From Saccoglossus kowalevskii (taxonomy: Eukaryota > Hemichordata > Enteropneusta > Harrimaniidae): 64,000 bases of DNA. The position numbers were made by a program, and so were the translations under genes. The notes beneath the pieces were generated by a model. That model was given only the letters and a program-made list of their open reading frames with translations. It had not been told where the DNA came from and did no database searches. The stretch spans positions 299,992-363,991 of the forward strand of contig NW_003142308.1 in assembly GCF_000003605.2 (NCBI RefSeq), in the 5' to 3' direction. This document shows, piece after piece, positions 1-13,400 of this stretch. Every line of letters starts with the position of its first letter. The stretch's first letter is position 1.

Positions 1-1015
1 TTTATGATTGCACTGTTATACATGGAAGACTGTAATTGCTCTATTATTGGTGCATATTATAAACTCCAATGATCTATGGTTGCACTGTTATACATGGATT
101 ACAGTAATTACTCTACTAGTGGTGCACATTATAAACCCGAATGATTTATGATTGCACTGTTATACATGGAAGACTGTAATTGCTCTATTATTGGTGCATA
201 TTATAAACCCCAATGATCTATGGTTGCACTGTTATACATGGATTACAGTAATTACTCTATTAGTGGTGCACATTATAAACCTCAATGATCTATGATTGCA
301 CTGTTATACATGGATTACTGTAATTGCTCTATTAGTGGTGCACATTATATTCCTCAATGATCTATGATTGCACTGTTATACATGGATTACAGTAATTACT
401 CTTTTAGTGGTGCACATTATAAATCCCAATGATCTATGATTGCACTGTTATACATGGATTACTGTAATTGCTCTATTAGTGGTACATATTATAAATCCAA
501 ATGATCTATGTTTGCACTGTTATACATTGATTACCATAATTCGTCTATTAGTGGTACACATTATAAATTCCAATGATCTATGTTTGCACTGTTATACATT
601 GATTCCCATAATTGGTCTATTAGTGGTACACATTATAAATCCCAATGATCTATGTTTGCACTGTTATACATGGATTACAGTAACTACTCTATTATTGGTG
701 CATATTATAAAACCCAATGATCTATGATTGCACTGTTATACATGGATTACAGTAATTACTCTATTAGTGGTGCATATTATAAACCCCAATGATCTATGGT
801 TGCACTGTTATACATGGATTACTGTAATTGCTCTATTAGTGGTGCATATTATAAACCACAATGATCTATGATTGCACTTATATATATATATGGGTTACCA
901 TAATAATAATTGCTCTATTAGTGGTGCACATTAAAAACCCCACTGATCTATGGTTGCACTGTTATGCATGGATTACCGTAATTGGTCTATTAGTGGTGCA
1001 TATTATTATTCAGCC
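1..1015. repeat. 72-bp minisatellite, about 14 copies, cut by the window edge
   Basis: The block GCACTGTTATACATGGA recurs at positions 10, 82, 154, 226 and so on with a strict 72-bp period up to about 1015; only the last two copies carry small indels. The first four copies alternate between two types (GAAGACTGTAATTGCTC versus GATTACAGTAATTACTC), so the left part is a 144-bp dimer array. Because 72 is a multiple of three, one frame stays open and gives a 24-residue repeated peptide (440-727); I see no sign that it is translated. The array lies upstream of the first FIRRM exon visible here, so it probably sits in the first intron or the 5' flank of that gene. Confidence 0.95.
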
Positions 1016-1367
1016 TACACATACAAGACATGCAATTTATCATTTTGATGCACCTCTTTTGGAGATGCACTTCTAACAGAGCAAAAATGTTACTTTGCTG
1101 TGTTTATATGTTTATTTTAAAGCTACAATGTTTGCAAGTTTTTTGACTATCGTATTTGCTCTATTGGTAGCATAGATGTTTGTACAATAAAGGTGTGTTT
1201 CTGTTCTATGTGGAAATTAGGTTGTATATAATTCAGCATACTGGACATGTAATTAGCTTAGCTACCTTAGCTACAATGATCAATGACAGCACTGATATAC
1301 ATAGATTACCTGTATTATGTTTACCTTAACTAGCAATACTCTATCTTGAACCAAACACAATCTACAG

Positions 1368-1468
1368 ATAAACAAATGCTGATTTTGAAAACATTGACAT
1401 CTTCATTTCTACCTTGCTTGCAAATATATGATGTGGAAGTCAAGTTGTACTCACAGATATTTCCCAAG
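1368..1468 (+). CDS. FIRRM: FIRRM visible coding exon 1
   Basis: It enters after CTACAG with one codon base supplied by a missing upstream exon and ends at AAG before GTTTGA. The translated ILKTLTSSFLP and YSQIFPK match human ILKIIVEMFLP and FSQVLPK, in the same order and at the same spacing. Confidence 0.85.
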
Positions 1469-4400
1469 GTTTGATAATTAAACTTTTTCATTATTAATTT
1501 TGACTGACTGGCTGACATTTTTGTCTCAAAGAATAACATTTCAATATTTAATTTTTATTTGTTATTTAATTTTTAATTTAATTTTTATTTTTTTTATTTA
1601 GAAAGACCTATTAACTGTTTGTTCACGTGATTTTGCAGTTCATTGTTGTTTTCTTCCTGGCACCATTTTAAAGTCAATTTTCTATTGTTGTTCCCTTATT
1701 CTTTAAATCCCACCACCCTCCCCAAACACACCTCCTTATCTGTGTTGCCCTACTTGTATATGTGTAAGAGTTTTTTTGTTTTCAATTTGATTTGTTTTTT
1801 CTTCAGATTTCATTTACATGGTTCTCATACACCCACCTCAACTACAATGTATCTTGGGGGGTTATTCTGTAATTATCATTACATCATTCTGGGGACTTCG
1901 CCATAGTTTTATGGGGCTCATATCCATCCAAGATAGTATTTTTACTTTTATAGTTGTACTTTTTAACCATCAGTTTGCAGCCATGCTGCATCTATCATAA
2001 CTACTAACTAACGCTGCCTATACCTCAAATTGCAGTAATGCTGCAATCTTTCATTACACTACAGCCCCAGCGGCTGAAGCTTCATTACTAACACAGATTT
2101 TTGAGTTGTGTATTATTTCAGAGTTCTTGTGTTCATGACATGTCCATCCTGGTGTATTTCTTGTAAGCCAATGGATTTCGTTGTGTGCACCCCTGTTTTG
2201 CCAAAGTACTACCGGGGCGATTTTTCAGCAGTTTTTAATTTTTTTTTTTTAAATATTTTTTAAATATTTTGGCGTAAAAGAAACATGATGGATACCCTAT
2301 AGCATCGAGCATTTATATGCGACCGGAATCATTTGTTTACGATGAAACTAAGTTGCATTTTATTTGCATTTTATAACAATTAAACAAATTTATTTTTTGT
2401 GCGTTATTATAATCACTACTGAGTAATAATCAACAATTGTGAAACGCAGCATGACCGGATTGCGCAACTGTGATCGTTTGCTACTACGCAATGCAGTTGT
2501 GTTCGTTTTTATTTGAAACTTCGTTTACAATATACTTTCCTTACCAATAAAATAAAAAAAAATGTATTTGAAAAACACAGGGTGACATGTAATGAAATTT
2601 CAGGCGGCCTACTTTATTCAGCAAGAAAAAAAATGCATCAAATTTTAGATGTTTCTGCAATACTTTCTTACGTTCTGGCTGGCCCAATGAAATAGAAGTC
2701 CCCAAAAAATGTTTGATGATTATTTTTCGAAATTTTGAATCCCAAATAAGGGCGAATTTACAGCAGAATCCGGTATAAAATACAGATATATTTAAAATAT
2801 CTGAATTGAACTTTTATGAATTAACGGATTTAAAACGGCTCAAATCACTAAAAATATTAATTTCTGAACCAGTCTGCAATAAATTATTGAGTGTTCATAA
2901 GCAGATTTCTTTCAAAGAAATTTGTATTGACATTTCTCATTATGGAATACTGGTAACTTTGTTTAAATTTGGTACAAAGACAACATACTCAAACTCAAAT
3001 CAGTACATTTCTCAGGTATACTATACCTGAGCCGAGTTATTCAAAATTTATGAATCACAGATGTGTTACTGTTGCATGCTGGTTGCAGTTGCTTGCGTTT
3101 GTTATAATGCTGGGATGTTACTATGACGTTTCAAAATATGGTTTTCTTTTTGAAGTGTGTCTTCTTCTCTCAATACTAGACGCGTCTCATATTTAACGAT
3201 ACTTTAGATGAAATTTCTTCTAAGTTGTTAAAACATAGCCAGGATGAGAAGACTTTGGAAACTATTTTGGAGCAATGTTTATCGGTAAGAATATTTTAGG
3301 TTTCTATACCAGTAATGTCTTCTTTGAAAATGATTGGAGCTTTAATGACAGTTCATTTTTCTAAATTCCAATGATTGTCTAAATTCCATTGATTTTTGTG
3401 CTGGGGGGGGGGGGTTCACTGAATTCTAATTTTGCATCTACGTACATTAAATAATTCATTAGCACATGTAGATAGACTGTAGTGGCAATATAGAGGTTTA
3501 TGTTTCACACAATGCATGTGAAATTTGAACAATAACAATGTAGTAAATCTGTAAATGTAATAAAATACTGCATGATGATGCAAGTAGTTCATCGCATTCA
3601 TGTAACAATAGTAACCATTTATTTCTATTTGTTTCCTAGATTATACTTGAAGTTATTGAATGTCTCACTTATTGTATACAGCATACATGCCATAGTAGTA
3701 ATGATGGTGTACATTTGCAATCTATTAATTCATTACCAAGTACAGTTATACATGTAGTTAAAGAATCCTATAATCATTGCAAGGTAGGTCAATGAAGCCC
3801 TGCATAGAAAGGCTGCCATTTTATCCTGTTAATGAGAAAGAGTGGTAACATCAGTTATTTGTTTCCTGTATCAGACTAGCAATTTAAAAATTTATTTCAT
3901 GATGGAATAAAGAACACATTTTACTTGAGAGTTTTTGAGATACTTCACAAAATCTGCATATTTCAAAGGTTATAGGTTCAAATGCTATTTCCTGATTATT
4001 GCTAGCCAATATGTGTTTTATTACAGTAATAATACCACAACCTGATTCTGATACCCACTAAACATGACAATTATGTACCTTGCTTAGAATGTGAGAAATA
4101 TTTATTTTATTTTTAATAAAAAACAATTTATTTTGAGCAGTGAATGTTCTACACACCAGTGGTCAGCAGACTTCAATTTATAATCATGGTCAATGTTAAT
4201 GATTGTTGATTTCACATTAACATTTTTAACATATGTATATTTGTGAAAGTAGATTGAATCTATGAAGAAACATGCAAAGTTTAGTTGAAGACTTATACTT
4301 GGTTGAAGATTTTGTGCAATGAAGTAGTAAATGAAAAGCATATTTCCCACAGTTTGTTGTGAATCTTTGATGCATACCTTTTTGTGTGTAATAGTGTCAC

Positions 4401-7400
4401 TCATTTTCTATGGTCACAGGAGAGCACAACATTATATGGTAATACATTCCACCTGGTGTCTGCCACTTTAAGCCAGTTGTTCAAGAAATCATTTGAATTG
4501 GAAAAATTGCTGTTGACATTACTACATGTTGTGGAATTATCTGGCACAGAAGATGATGTCCAGTCCATAACTGAAGGTTGTACATCTATCAATATTAGAT
4601 ATTTGTGCCAAGTTTGTAGATTAAAGACCAGACATAATAGTATACATATGTGTACTTGTATGCAGGATGATTTGATTTTATTGGCCTCGTTTTTGCATGC
4701 CAACTCTGACTCATTTGTGGCCACTTGAGGGCAGTCACTAGCTGCATGATTGATGAATACTTCAAAAGAAAATGTGTGCCCATACATTGTCATTTAAAGG
4801 TTGCTTCTCTTCATCAGTATGGACTTTCAAGCCCAGCAAAATCTTGATATCAACAGTTGCAAGCTTATTCAAGTACAGAACAGGGCTTGATTTTATTTGT
4901 ATTTTTGTTGATTTCTCTGGCAGCTAAATGTCTGTTTCTTTCTATAGTGTGCAATGGTCTGTTTAATATATGTAATGTAATCAGCAGTGTGGATGACACT
5001 GTCTTGCTGAGAACTTGGAAGAGTTTAGTTGAACTGTCAACAAAACAAAAGCTTTTACTTCGAGATAGACTTGAGGTATGTAGTTTAACCTATATATACA
5101 TGTATAGTCCCATGCATTGGCTGGGACATTAGGTCACTTGTTTGTTTGTTGATAGTTTAATTTTATTAGCTCTAGATTAATGTTATAATATGTTATAATA
5201 CTGGAGTTGATGGTCATTAAGTATCACTTCACGCTATAAAACTTCACTTATCTATAATACAATCACTGGAATGAAGAAATTAATTAAAGTTGTGTTTTTT
5301 CATAACCTAGGTGTCCAACATGATTAAGATGTTATGCCAGGAGATCCTTCTCACATACGAGTATCTATTACAATTAGCATGTGAGTCAAGTAGTTCTCAA
5401 AATGCGGCTAATGATAAGATATTTGGAAGGAAATTCAAAGTATGTAGATTCTATGTGAATATGTTAATGACTCTGGTCAAAGAATTTGATGGTTACCTGG
5501 GTCCTTGCTATCAAGAAGTTTACAAGCTTATTTTATCTATGCAAAGGTGAGAGAATCAGTGCATGATAGCGCCCTCAAGTGGCAACATAAACACTTAGGA
5601 TATCAATGACTAATCTTTCAGAAAGGAAATTTTTTATATTTTTTAAACATTTTGTTCATGACCTGCAGCCAATGGGAAACTATGTCTATGGAATTCAGAA
5701 TTATTAAATAAATTATAGTGAAAACTTTGGGACAAAAATATAAATTTTGATTTATGTCTTGTTTGTTTCAAGATGAAATTTGAGAAAAATCACATTTTCT
5801 GTGAAATATAGAATTCCAAACATTAATTTGAATTAAAATTTATCTTTAATGATTTTCAAATGTAAAATACATAAACACTGTACATCAGCTCTCATCATAA
5901 GCCATCAAAGGGTTGTGCCTGATAGCTGACTTGATATGAAAAATATTAGTGACAAGTTGTATTTTGCTGTCACTAACAGTTCGGTGACAATCTAGATGTA
6001 ATCTGTATGCCTTATCCACCATACACTAATATTGCCTACTACTGTAAAACCATTTATTTCTTTTTTTTCACTGGCAGTATGTCACCACCTAGCTTGTATG
6101 CCTCATCTACCATGCAAAGATCTAAGATGCAAGATATGAAACAATCTCTACTTGTCTTTATTGAACCATTAGTTCATATGATGCTACCTTCAAGAGGGTT
6201 TGCTGAAATCATGACAAACAAAGTCACAGGTATTTGACATATCTATTATTACTAATTTTTACCCCTTATCCTGTCAGCTTCAAGTCACTAATTTCAGTTT
6301 TAACTACTAAAACTTATTTCATCTATCTTGTCTCAAGTCATCACTCATCACTGAATTGCTAGACTTTTTAGGAGCTGCATTTTTAGAAAATAGGGAAGCC
6401 TGATCATTGGTGTATCAATCTTTGCATATGGCTTAGTTTAGTATGCTTAGTGTTATAATTACTGATATACCCCTGGTATACTTTTGTGACATCACATCAA
6501 ACAAGCAAACAATATACCGTACTTCCCCGAGTATAAGCCCAGGGGCCTGAACATGTAAAATCGGAAAAAATAAGGGGTGGGCTTATACTCGAGGACCACC
6601 TCAGACAAAATTATTTTTTGGTGCGTTTAAAACTGTAACCATCTTCCAAGCTCGAAACATTATCCAAATTACATTTTTCGTTCACAGCGCCGGTCTCGGA
6701 GGAATATTTTTTGTTGTTGAGAAAACAAAAATGCGAAACGAGTCGTCATTGATTTCAACGACGCTTTTTACAATGAAGAAACAAATATGAACAAAAAACA
6801 AAAATTTTTTTACAATACGGTTCATATACCATCTGAATTTACGGTGCAAAAATGGGGAGGGTCCGTGGGAAAAACGGTCGAAGGCAAGATCGTACGGAAA
6901 CTCTCGATAAAAAGCTTCTATTTCTGCCATGGTTTCATCATAATTTGACCCGAACAACTTCCTTTAACCTAACAGGTCACGTCTTTCGTTAACCAATGAA
7001 AATGCTCTTTCATACAGTCAAAGTTTTCCGATTATTGACGAAGTATTTTTTTCAATGCATTGCGGAAGTGTATTAACGCGATGTTAAAATGGGACCTGTT
7101 AACACTGTTTTCGACAAAAAACGGTGACCTTTTTACCTAAAAGTTGTTGATTCGCAATTTTCGAAAGGTAAACTGAGGGTGAGGGAAGTATTTAAACCTT
7201 TCACGGCTGCCAACAAGTCAGCCTAAGAATAGTTTGCTCGTTCACACCCCATTCACGATAGTCTCAATGGACAAGATTATTCGGAAAAGTAAAACGATGA
7301 TAGTGACCAGGTTTCACGACTTGACGATCACATTTTTAGCTGTTTGTAAAACTACTACTCAAAAGAAATATGGATTATTCGAGTATTGCAACATCGGGGT

Positions 7401-10400
7401 TCATCCACTGCTGTTCCCAGAGATTCACTTTGATCCGAAGACAGTACACTGTCGCATTGACCTTTGCTGTGCACCAGTCGATACTCTCGCTGTACTGTCT
7501 TTGTGCATACTTTGAGGTATCCTCGTAATAACCTTATTATTATACATCTTTTCCTTCCAAGAATACATCATGGGAATGTCGAAATCCAAAATGTTTGGAA
7601 CAGAATCGGCGAACTTCTTTGTGTGGAGTCCGGTCAAACCCTGGTGGCAGCCATGTTTGTTTTTATTATTAGTGGACACTTACGCGAATAATCATTCCAT
7701 ATTTGGAATTGGTATTCCCTAATATGGTAGGATTAAAATACCCCATAAAATATCGCAAAATTACTGTAACATATGGCGTTACGATGACAGATGTACCGTA
7801 TAATAATATAATATGTCATCCACATCACAATTTTCCAAAACACCAAAAAAACGAGTCTCTTGTGAAATTATGTTTCCATATCTCCAAATTTGACTTAGTG
7901 TCATGGGAAGAAAAAGATATAGTCATATATTATTTTTATATGAATTCTGATATTGTTAATACATTTAAAATAATTTACATTTAATTGAGTTTCCACCTTG
8001 ATAATTGAGAACTTCCGTTTCTGCTTTAGTATACATTTTTGTAGACTTGCTGACTGTTATGATTCAGATAAAAAATCTTGAAAAATAAATGTTAATTACG
8101 TAAACAGCGGTGAACGCACTGCCCTGAATGCAGACTGCAAAATTACCTATTTTCCTTTCAAGGCTATTTCTCGTTCACCCCTTACGCAATTGACAATTAT
8201 TTTTCAAGAATTGTTATCAGAGTCATAACAGACTTCAAGAAAGTCAACTGTTAATACAATGAATAAAAATAGATTTTTGTTATTTTTTTATTACAAGTGT
8301 AGAAAAAGACCCCCTGGACGTATGCTCGGACATGACCTCAATTTCTTTATTGTATCAAAATTGGGGGTAGGCATTTGCCGGGGCATTGGCTCTTACCCAG
8401 ATAAATATGGTATATACAATGGTACATTTGTATATCTCCCCCATAATGTGTTGCATTAAATGAGCAGAAATATGCTAAGTTGTGTAAAATTGTTAATTCG
8501 GTTTGAACTGCCTTAACACATTCTAGACAGTAAACATGTACCCCTTATCAATACAATCTTCTGTTTTCAGAATTGACTCCTGAGTTATGGTTTCCACACA
8601 TCAACTTAATGAGTCAGATAATGACAGAGTTATCCAATCAGAAATCAGATGTCATAGATCTTTGGCTTGTACCTAGGTGCCAGTCAGAAGATGCACCAAG
8701 AGACAGTATTATTGCATGTTTTTTTCATTCTATTCCAAACTGTAAGTTATTTCTGCTTATTTATTTGACATACAATGCTTGTTTTTTGACATGTGTGTAC
8801 ATTTTAGCACAGTGACATTATAGATTATAAATAATTATTTCGATGTGCACATTGTTTGCAGAGATTCAACCTCTGTATTCTGAGAGTACCCAATTTCAAG
8901 GTTTGAACCTCTGTATTCTGAGAGTACCCAATTTCAAGGTTTGAACCTCTGTATTCTGAGAGTACCCAATTTCAATGCTTGAACCTCTGTATTCTGAGAG
9001 TACAAAATTTCACGGCTTGAACCTTTGGTGTCCTGAGAGCACCCAATTTCAGGGCTTGAACTATTGTACTCTAAGGGTACCGATATATCCAATTGAGTAC
9101 CCTTGCCTTACCGATCCTACCAAATTATATTTTAAATGTTTGATGATATTTTTGTTTAGGTTATGTGGAACTCAGTTTACCATTGTATATGCCTGGTATA
9201 ATGTGTGACGGTAAACCATACAGGGAAGTCAGTTTCTATGAACATGTCTGTGTTAAACTCTGTGGATTTATTGCTGCATTGCCTTCCTCATACTTCCATG
9301 TAGTGGAAAAATGTGTCTTTGACAATCTCGTCAATCAGAATTTATTTTGTAAGCTGTTGGCGATGGATGTTTGCTGCTTTATTTCAAGGTTTGTCATTTT
9401 TACTTCCAGTACCATGTATTAGACATTATTAATTAAACATATCATATCCATGACTTTGAAATTGTTTTTTTTTTTTTTTTTTTCAAGAACCAATCAATGC
9501 ATTTCGATGAGATTTGGTACATACAGATGTAGATGCTCTGGGGCACTGTGCAGTTTTAGGTTGAAATTCATGCATATTAATTACCTCGGAGCTGAACTAC
9601 TGCTCCTCCCACCGGCTGATCTGCCAAAGTTCAATTCAATTCAATCAGAGCCGAATGGAACAGTGGCAAAAAAAATAGCTGAAAACGACTTTGGTGTTTT
9701 GCTTGTGTTTTTTTTTTTTACATGGCACAATGCTATTGAGCTGGAAGAAAAAAAAGAAACAGTCACGAGTCTGAACATGGAGGTAGAAAAGAAATGAATG
9801 CACTAGTGTTATGATTTAGGTACTAGTATCTCGAATAAACAGGCATCACGGCAGCTGAAATGTGTTACAGCCTATTCGTTTTAATAAGTTATTGTCATGC
9901 AAAATTACCATTTTGTAATTGTTAATAAAAGTAACAGTTGTCAATCTAAACCTACAACAAACATGTCACCGTGCCATGACTGCTGCTACAATTTTTATCT
10001 TTGGTGTCTTTAAAAAGTTTCTTCAATTTTCATTGGATCTGTTTTGTCGCATAATTTCGTACGCCATTTTTCTGTTTCCCGTTGAGCTATCAATCTATCG
10101 CAGAATTTCTTTACTCTGGCAAATAGATATTAGTGCAGGAAATTGTGTGAAGCGAATGATGTTGTCTCCGCCCACAGTCCCTCCACAAGGGACTGTGCTC
10201 CACCATAATTCAAATGGGAGGTTACTTTAAGAAGACGAGATTGAGGGCAAGATTTGGTCTCAGATAGTTGGGTCCTGATGCGTATGCATAGTCGAGGCCA
10301 TGTTGGAGCTCAACCCTATCGGAATTCAACCCCAAGGATGTAATGGAGCTGAACGCGTATACACGGCCATTTTTGCTGGCTCGAGCTGTAGAGCTCCGAT

Positions 10401-13400
10401 AAAATGCTATCATGTGAACGTACAAAATATAGCAATAACTCGCAGTAACCAAAATTGTACAATCAAATATATTTATTACAAAAATAATGTGCTTGTTTTC
10501 TTGTCATGGTTTCAGATGGGGCAGTGATGATATCCGATTACATTATGTTAATTACTTTGCTGAACTGTTAATTAGTTTGCCTGATGTCCACACCACCATG
10601 TGTGTTGTTTTTGCAGAACTGTTGAACAGATTAATTTCTTTTCTCAGTGACCATCAACAGGTACATTACACACAGAATTACTCCATCACATCTTTCTTTA
10701 ATCTGTTCCCCCCTAAACAAACACTTGAGTTCAAGTTTTGAACTGGCCAATTTTTTAAAGTACAAATCAGTGATTACAAAAACATGATATAACATACATG
10801 TTGCATGATTTGTTGTCAGAAAGTGATATTTTGGTCAAAACACAATCACTTTTACTACACATTTTATCTTTTAAAAAGGGCTAAATGAATGAATGAAATA
10901 CGATAATTTTAATTATTAGAATCATACACCCTAATACAAGTCAGCAATAAAAATAAACTTAATCAGATTCACTCGTGCTACCATTATGCAGATGTAAATA
11001 TTATGTAATGTGAAGTAAAATATTCAGTCCATGACTACCGGTAGTAGCCAAATTTGAAACAAGTCTGAATCAATCTTGTAATGATCCTGGTTTCAATTAT
11101 CCTAATTTTTTTGTTTTTTATTGTTTGTGCTAACCTCAAGTATTTTTATATATTAATATTTTTAAAATTGCATAGTCTTATCTTATCATCCTGACCAATG
11201 GTAGAGTAGAAAAGAAGAGTGCATTATTTCGCATCAAAGCAGATGTAATTATTGTAACTTACAATACACTTGTATTTTCAGAATGACTTTCTTAGCAAGT
11301 TTTCTAGCACACAGTACCCAGCATTGTGGAGTTGTATATCACTGTCTGTGTTTAAGCAGGGAGACTGTAAACAAAATATAATCAACAGTATTATGAAAGA
11401 TTGTGTAAGAGAGATACAGGCTTGGATCTCATCTCTACCAAAAACTAACTCATCTTTGGAGGAGCTGGTATGTATCTGTAATTATGGAGTGTAGCACTTT
11501 GACAACAATATATTTGTGTAAATGAGAGTTGGTGTATCATTTTTACAGTCTTATGCCCTAAAAATTAAAACTACATGTATCTGTAAGTTTTACAATTTAA
11601 TTTTTTAGTTGATATATAATATTCATTTTTTTTAGTTATTTTCCCTAATCAACCACAATCACTCTAAACATCAATAACACTAATTTTATTGACATTTTCC
11701 TTATATGAAATGAAATTTGCATTTACATTCAATGATTTAGTTCATATGATAATGTTAGCCCCAGTCATATATTTTAAAGAAGTTTATCAAAATGTGGTCA
11801 GTGTATTTGTCAGACAAATGAAATACAAATTACTGTAAATACTTTTAATTATTTTTATGTTATTACTGTAGACATTTTGGCTGTTTTGTATAATGATTTT
11901 TTTTTTTGTAATTTTGGAAAATATAGGAATTTTTGATTTTAATTTCACTGATTCAATCTTTTAGCAAAAATAGTGAAAATAAAGTAATTGGTTGTAGTTG
12001 GCCAAGTAACGATAAAACATGTATAATGAATAAGTATAAATAGGTTTTCCAGTCAATCATACCAGTGTGATTCTTTCCCTTTTATAGACAGTTCATCTCA
12101 GGCTATTGTGTAATGTAATGAAACAGACTGCACCATTCAACATATCAACACAACTACAGACATCACTAAATGAGATAATAAGTACACTATGGGAAGTACT
12201 TTCATTAAGACAGATATCTTCAGATGATGTCATAAGTGTATTGATTAGATTGTCCACATACAATCTACCATATCTACAGTCTGCTCACTTAACCAAGGTA
12301 AATATATTCTCATCTTTTCAGAACCACCAAGTTTTATAGTATTTATACCACTTTTGGTCATGTGACCTGCCCATGTATTTATTATTTCTGTAACACCATA
12401 CCTGACATTTTGTTTCTATGTACATGTATATTAGTCAATTTCAAAAGTTATTTGCTTATGCATATTTGTAATTACCCTCCAGTTTAGATTCATGGTTATG
12501 TTAATTAGTAAATCACACTTTATTTTTTAGCCATCAACAGACTCAAGGGGCTTATATTATGGGTTCAGTCTGACTGTGCACTCTTGTATCTCTCATATAT
12601 ACAGACCAACTTCATTAAAACTTGTGATATAGACAAAATAAATTATGACCAGCAGGTGATGTCAAGTATGTCTTTTTAGTCCCCGTTCGGACGAAGTCCG
12701 AAAACGGGGACTTATAATTCGGTCTCCGTTCGTGCGTCTGTGCGTCCGTCCGTCCGTCCGTCCGGAGTCATATCTCAGAATCCCTTGGACCGATTCTGTT
12801 CATTCTTTGCATGTGCCTAGTACTTTATTTGGGACATATGCACATGCAGTGGTTTAGCGATTCGATTCAGAATGGCCGACTGGCAGCCATCTTGTTTTTT
12901 GAAAATGTTGTATTTTGGACATGCTTTGTCAGTTGTCATTCAAACTTGGTACATAGATTATACATGTTAGGTTACATGTCCATGACAATTTATTTCGCAA
13001 TTGCATCAAAGATGGTTGACTGGCAGGCATCTTTTTTTTTATTTTATTTTATGCGGTATCTTGGAAGTGCTCTGTCAGTTTTCATTCAAATTTGGCACAT
13101 ACATGTACTTTATACATGTTAGGATGCATGTCCATGACAATTTGTTTCAACATCTGGTCAAGGATGGCTGATTGACAGTCATCCGACTTTTTGGCTTTAC
13201 TACTATATTTCCTCAATTTATGTACCATTTTCATTCGTATTTGGCACATACATCATACATTCAGTGTATTTCATAATCAGATCAAAGATGGCCGAATAAT
13301 GGCTGTTTTTATTTTGGCCATATTACTACTACACGGAGCACGTGTTTTGATGTAAATAAACAATCTGTTGTATATGCCACTTGGAACTCAATTTTCAAGG

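Noticed and set aside
440-727. 95-residue protein with four 24-residue repeats
   Set aside because: The repeat unit is 72 bp, a multiple of three, so an open frame is expected by arithmetic; there is no other coding sign.
4401-4793. 130-residue frame on the - strand
   Set aside because: It is the antisense shadow of a FIRRM exon.
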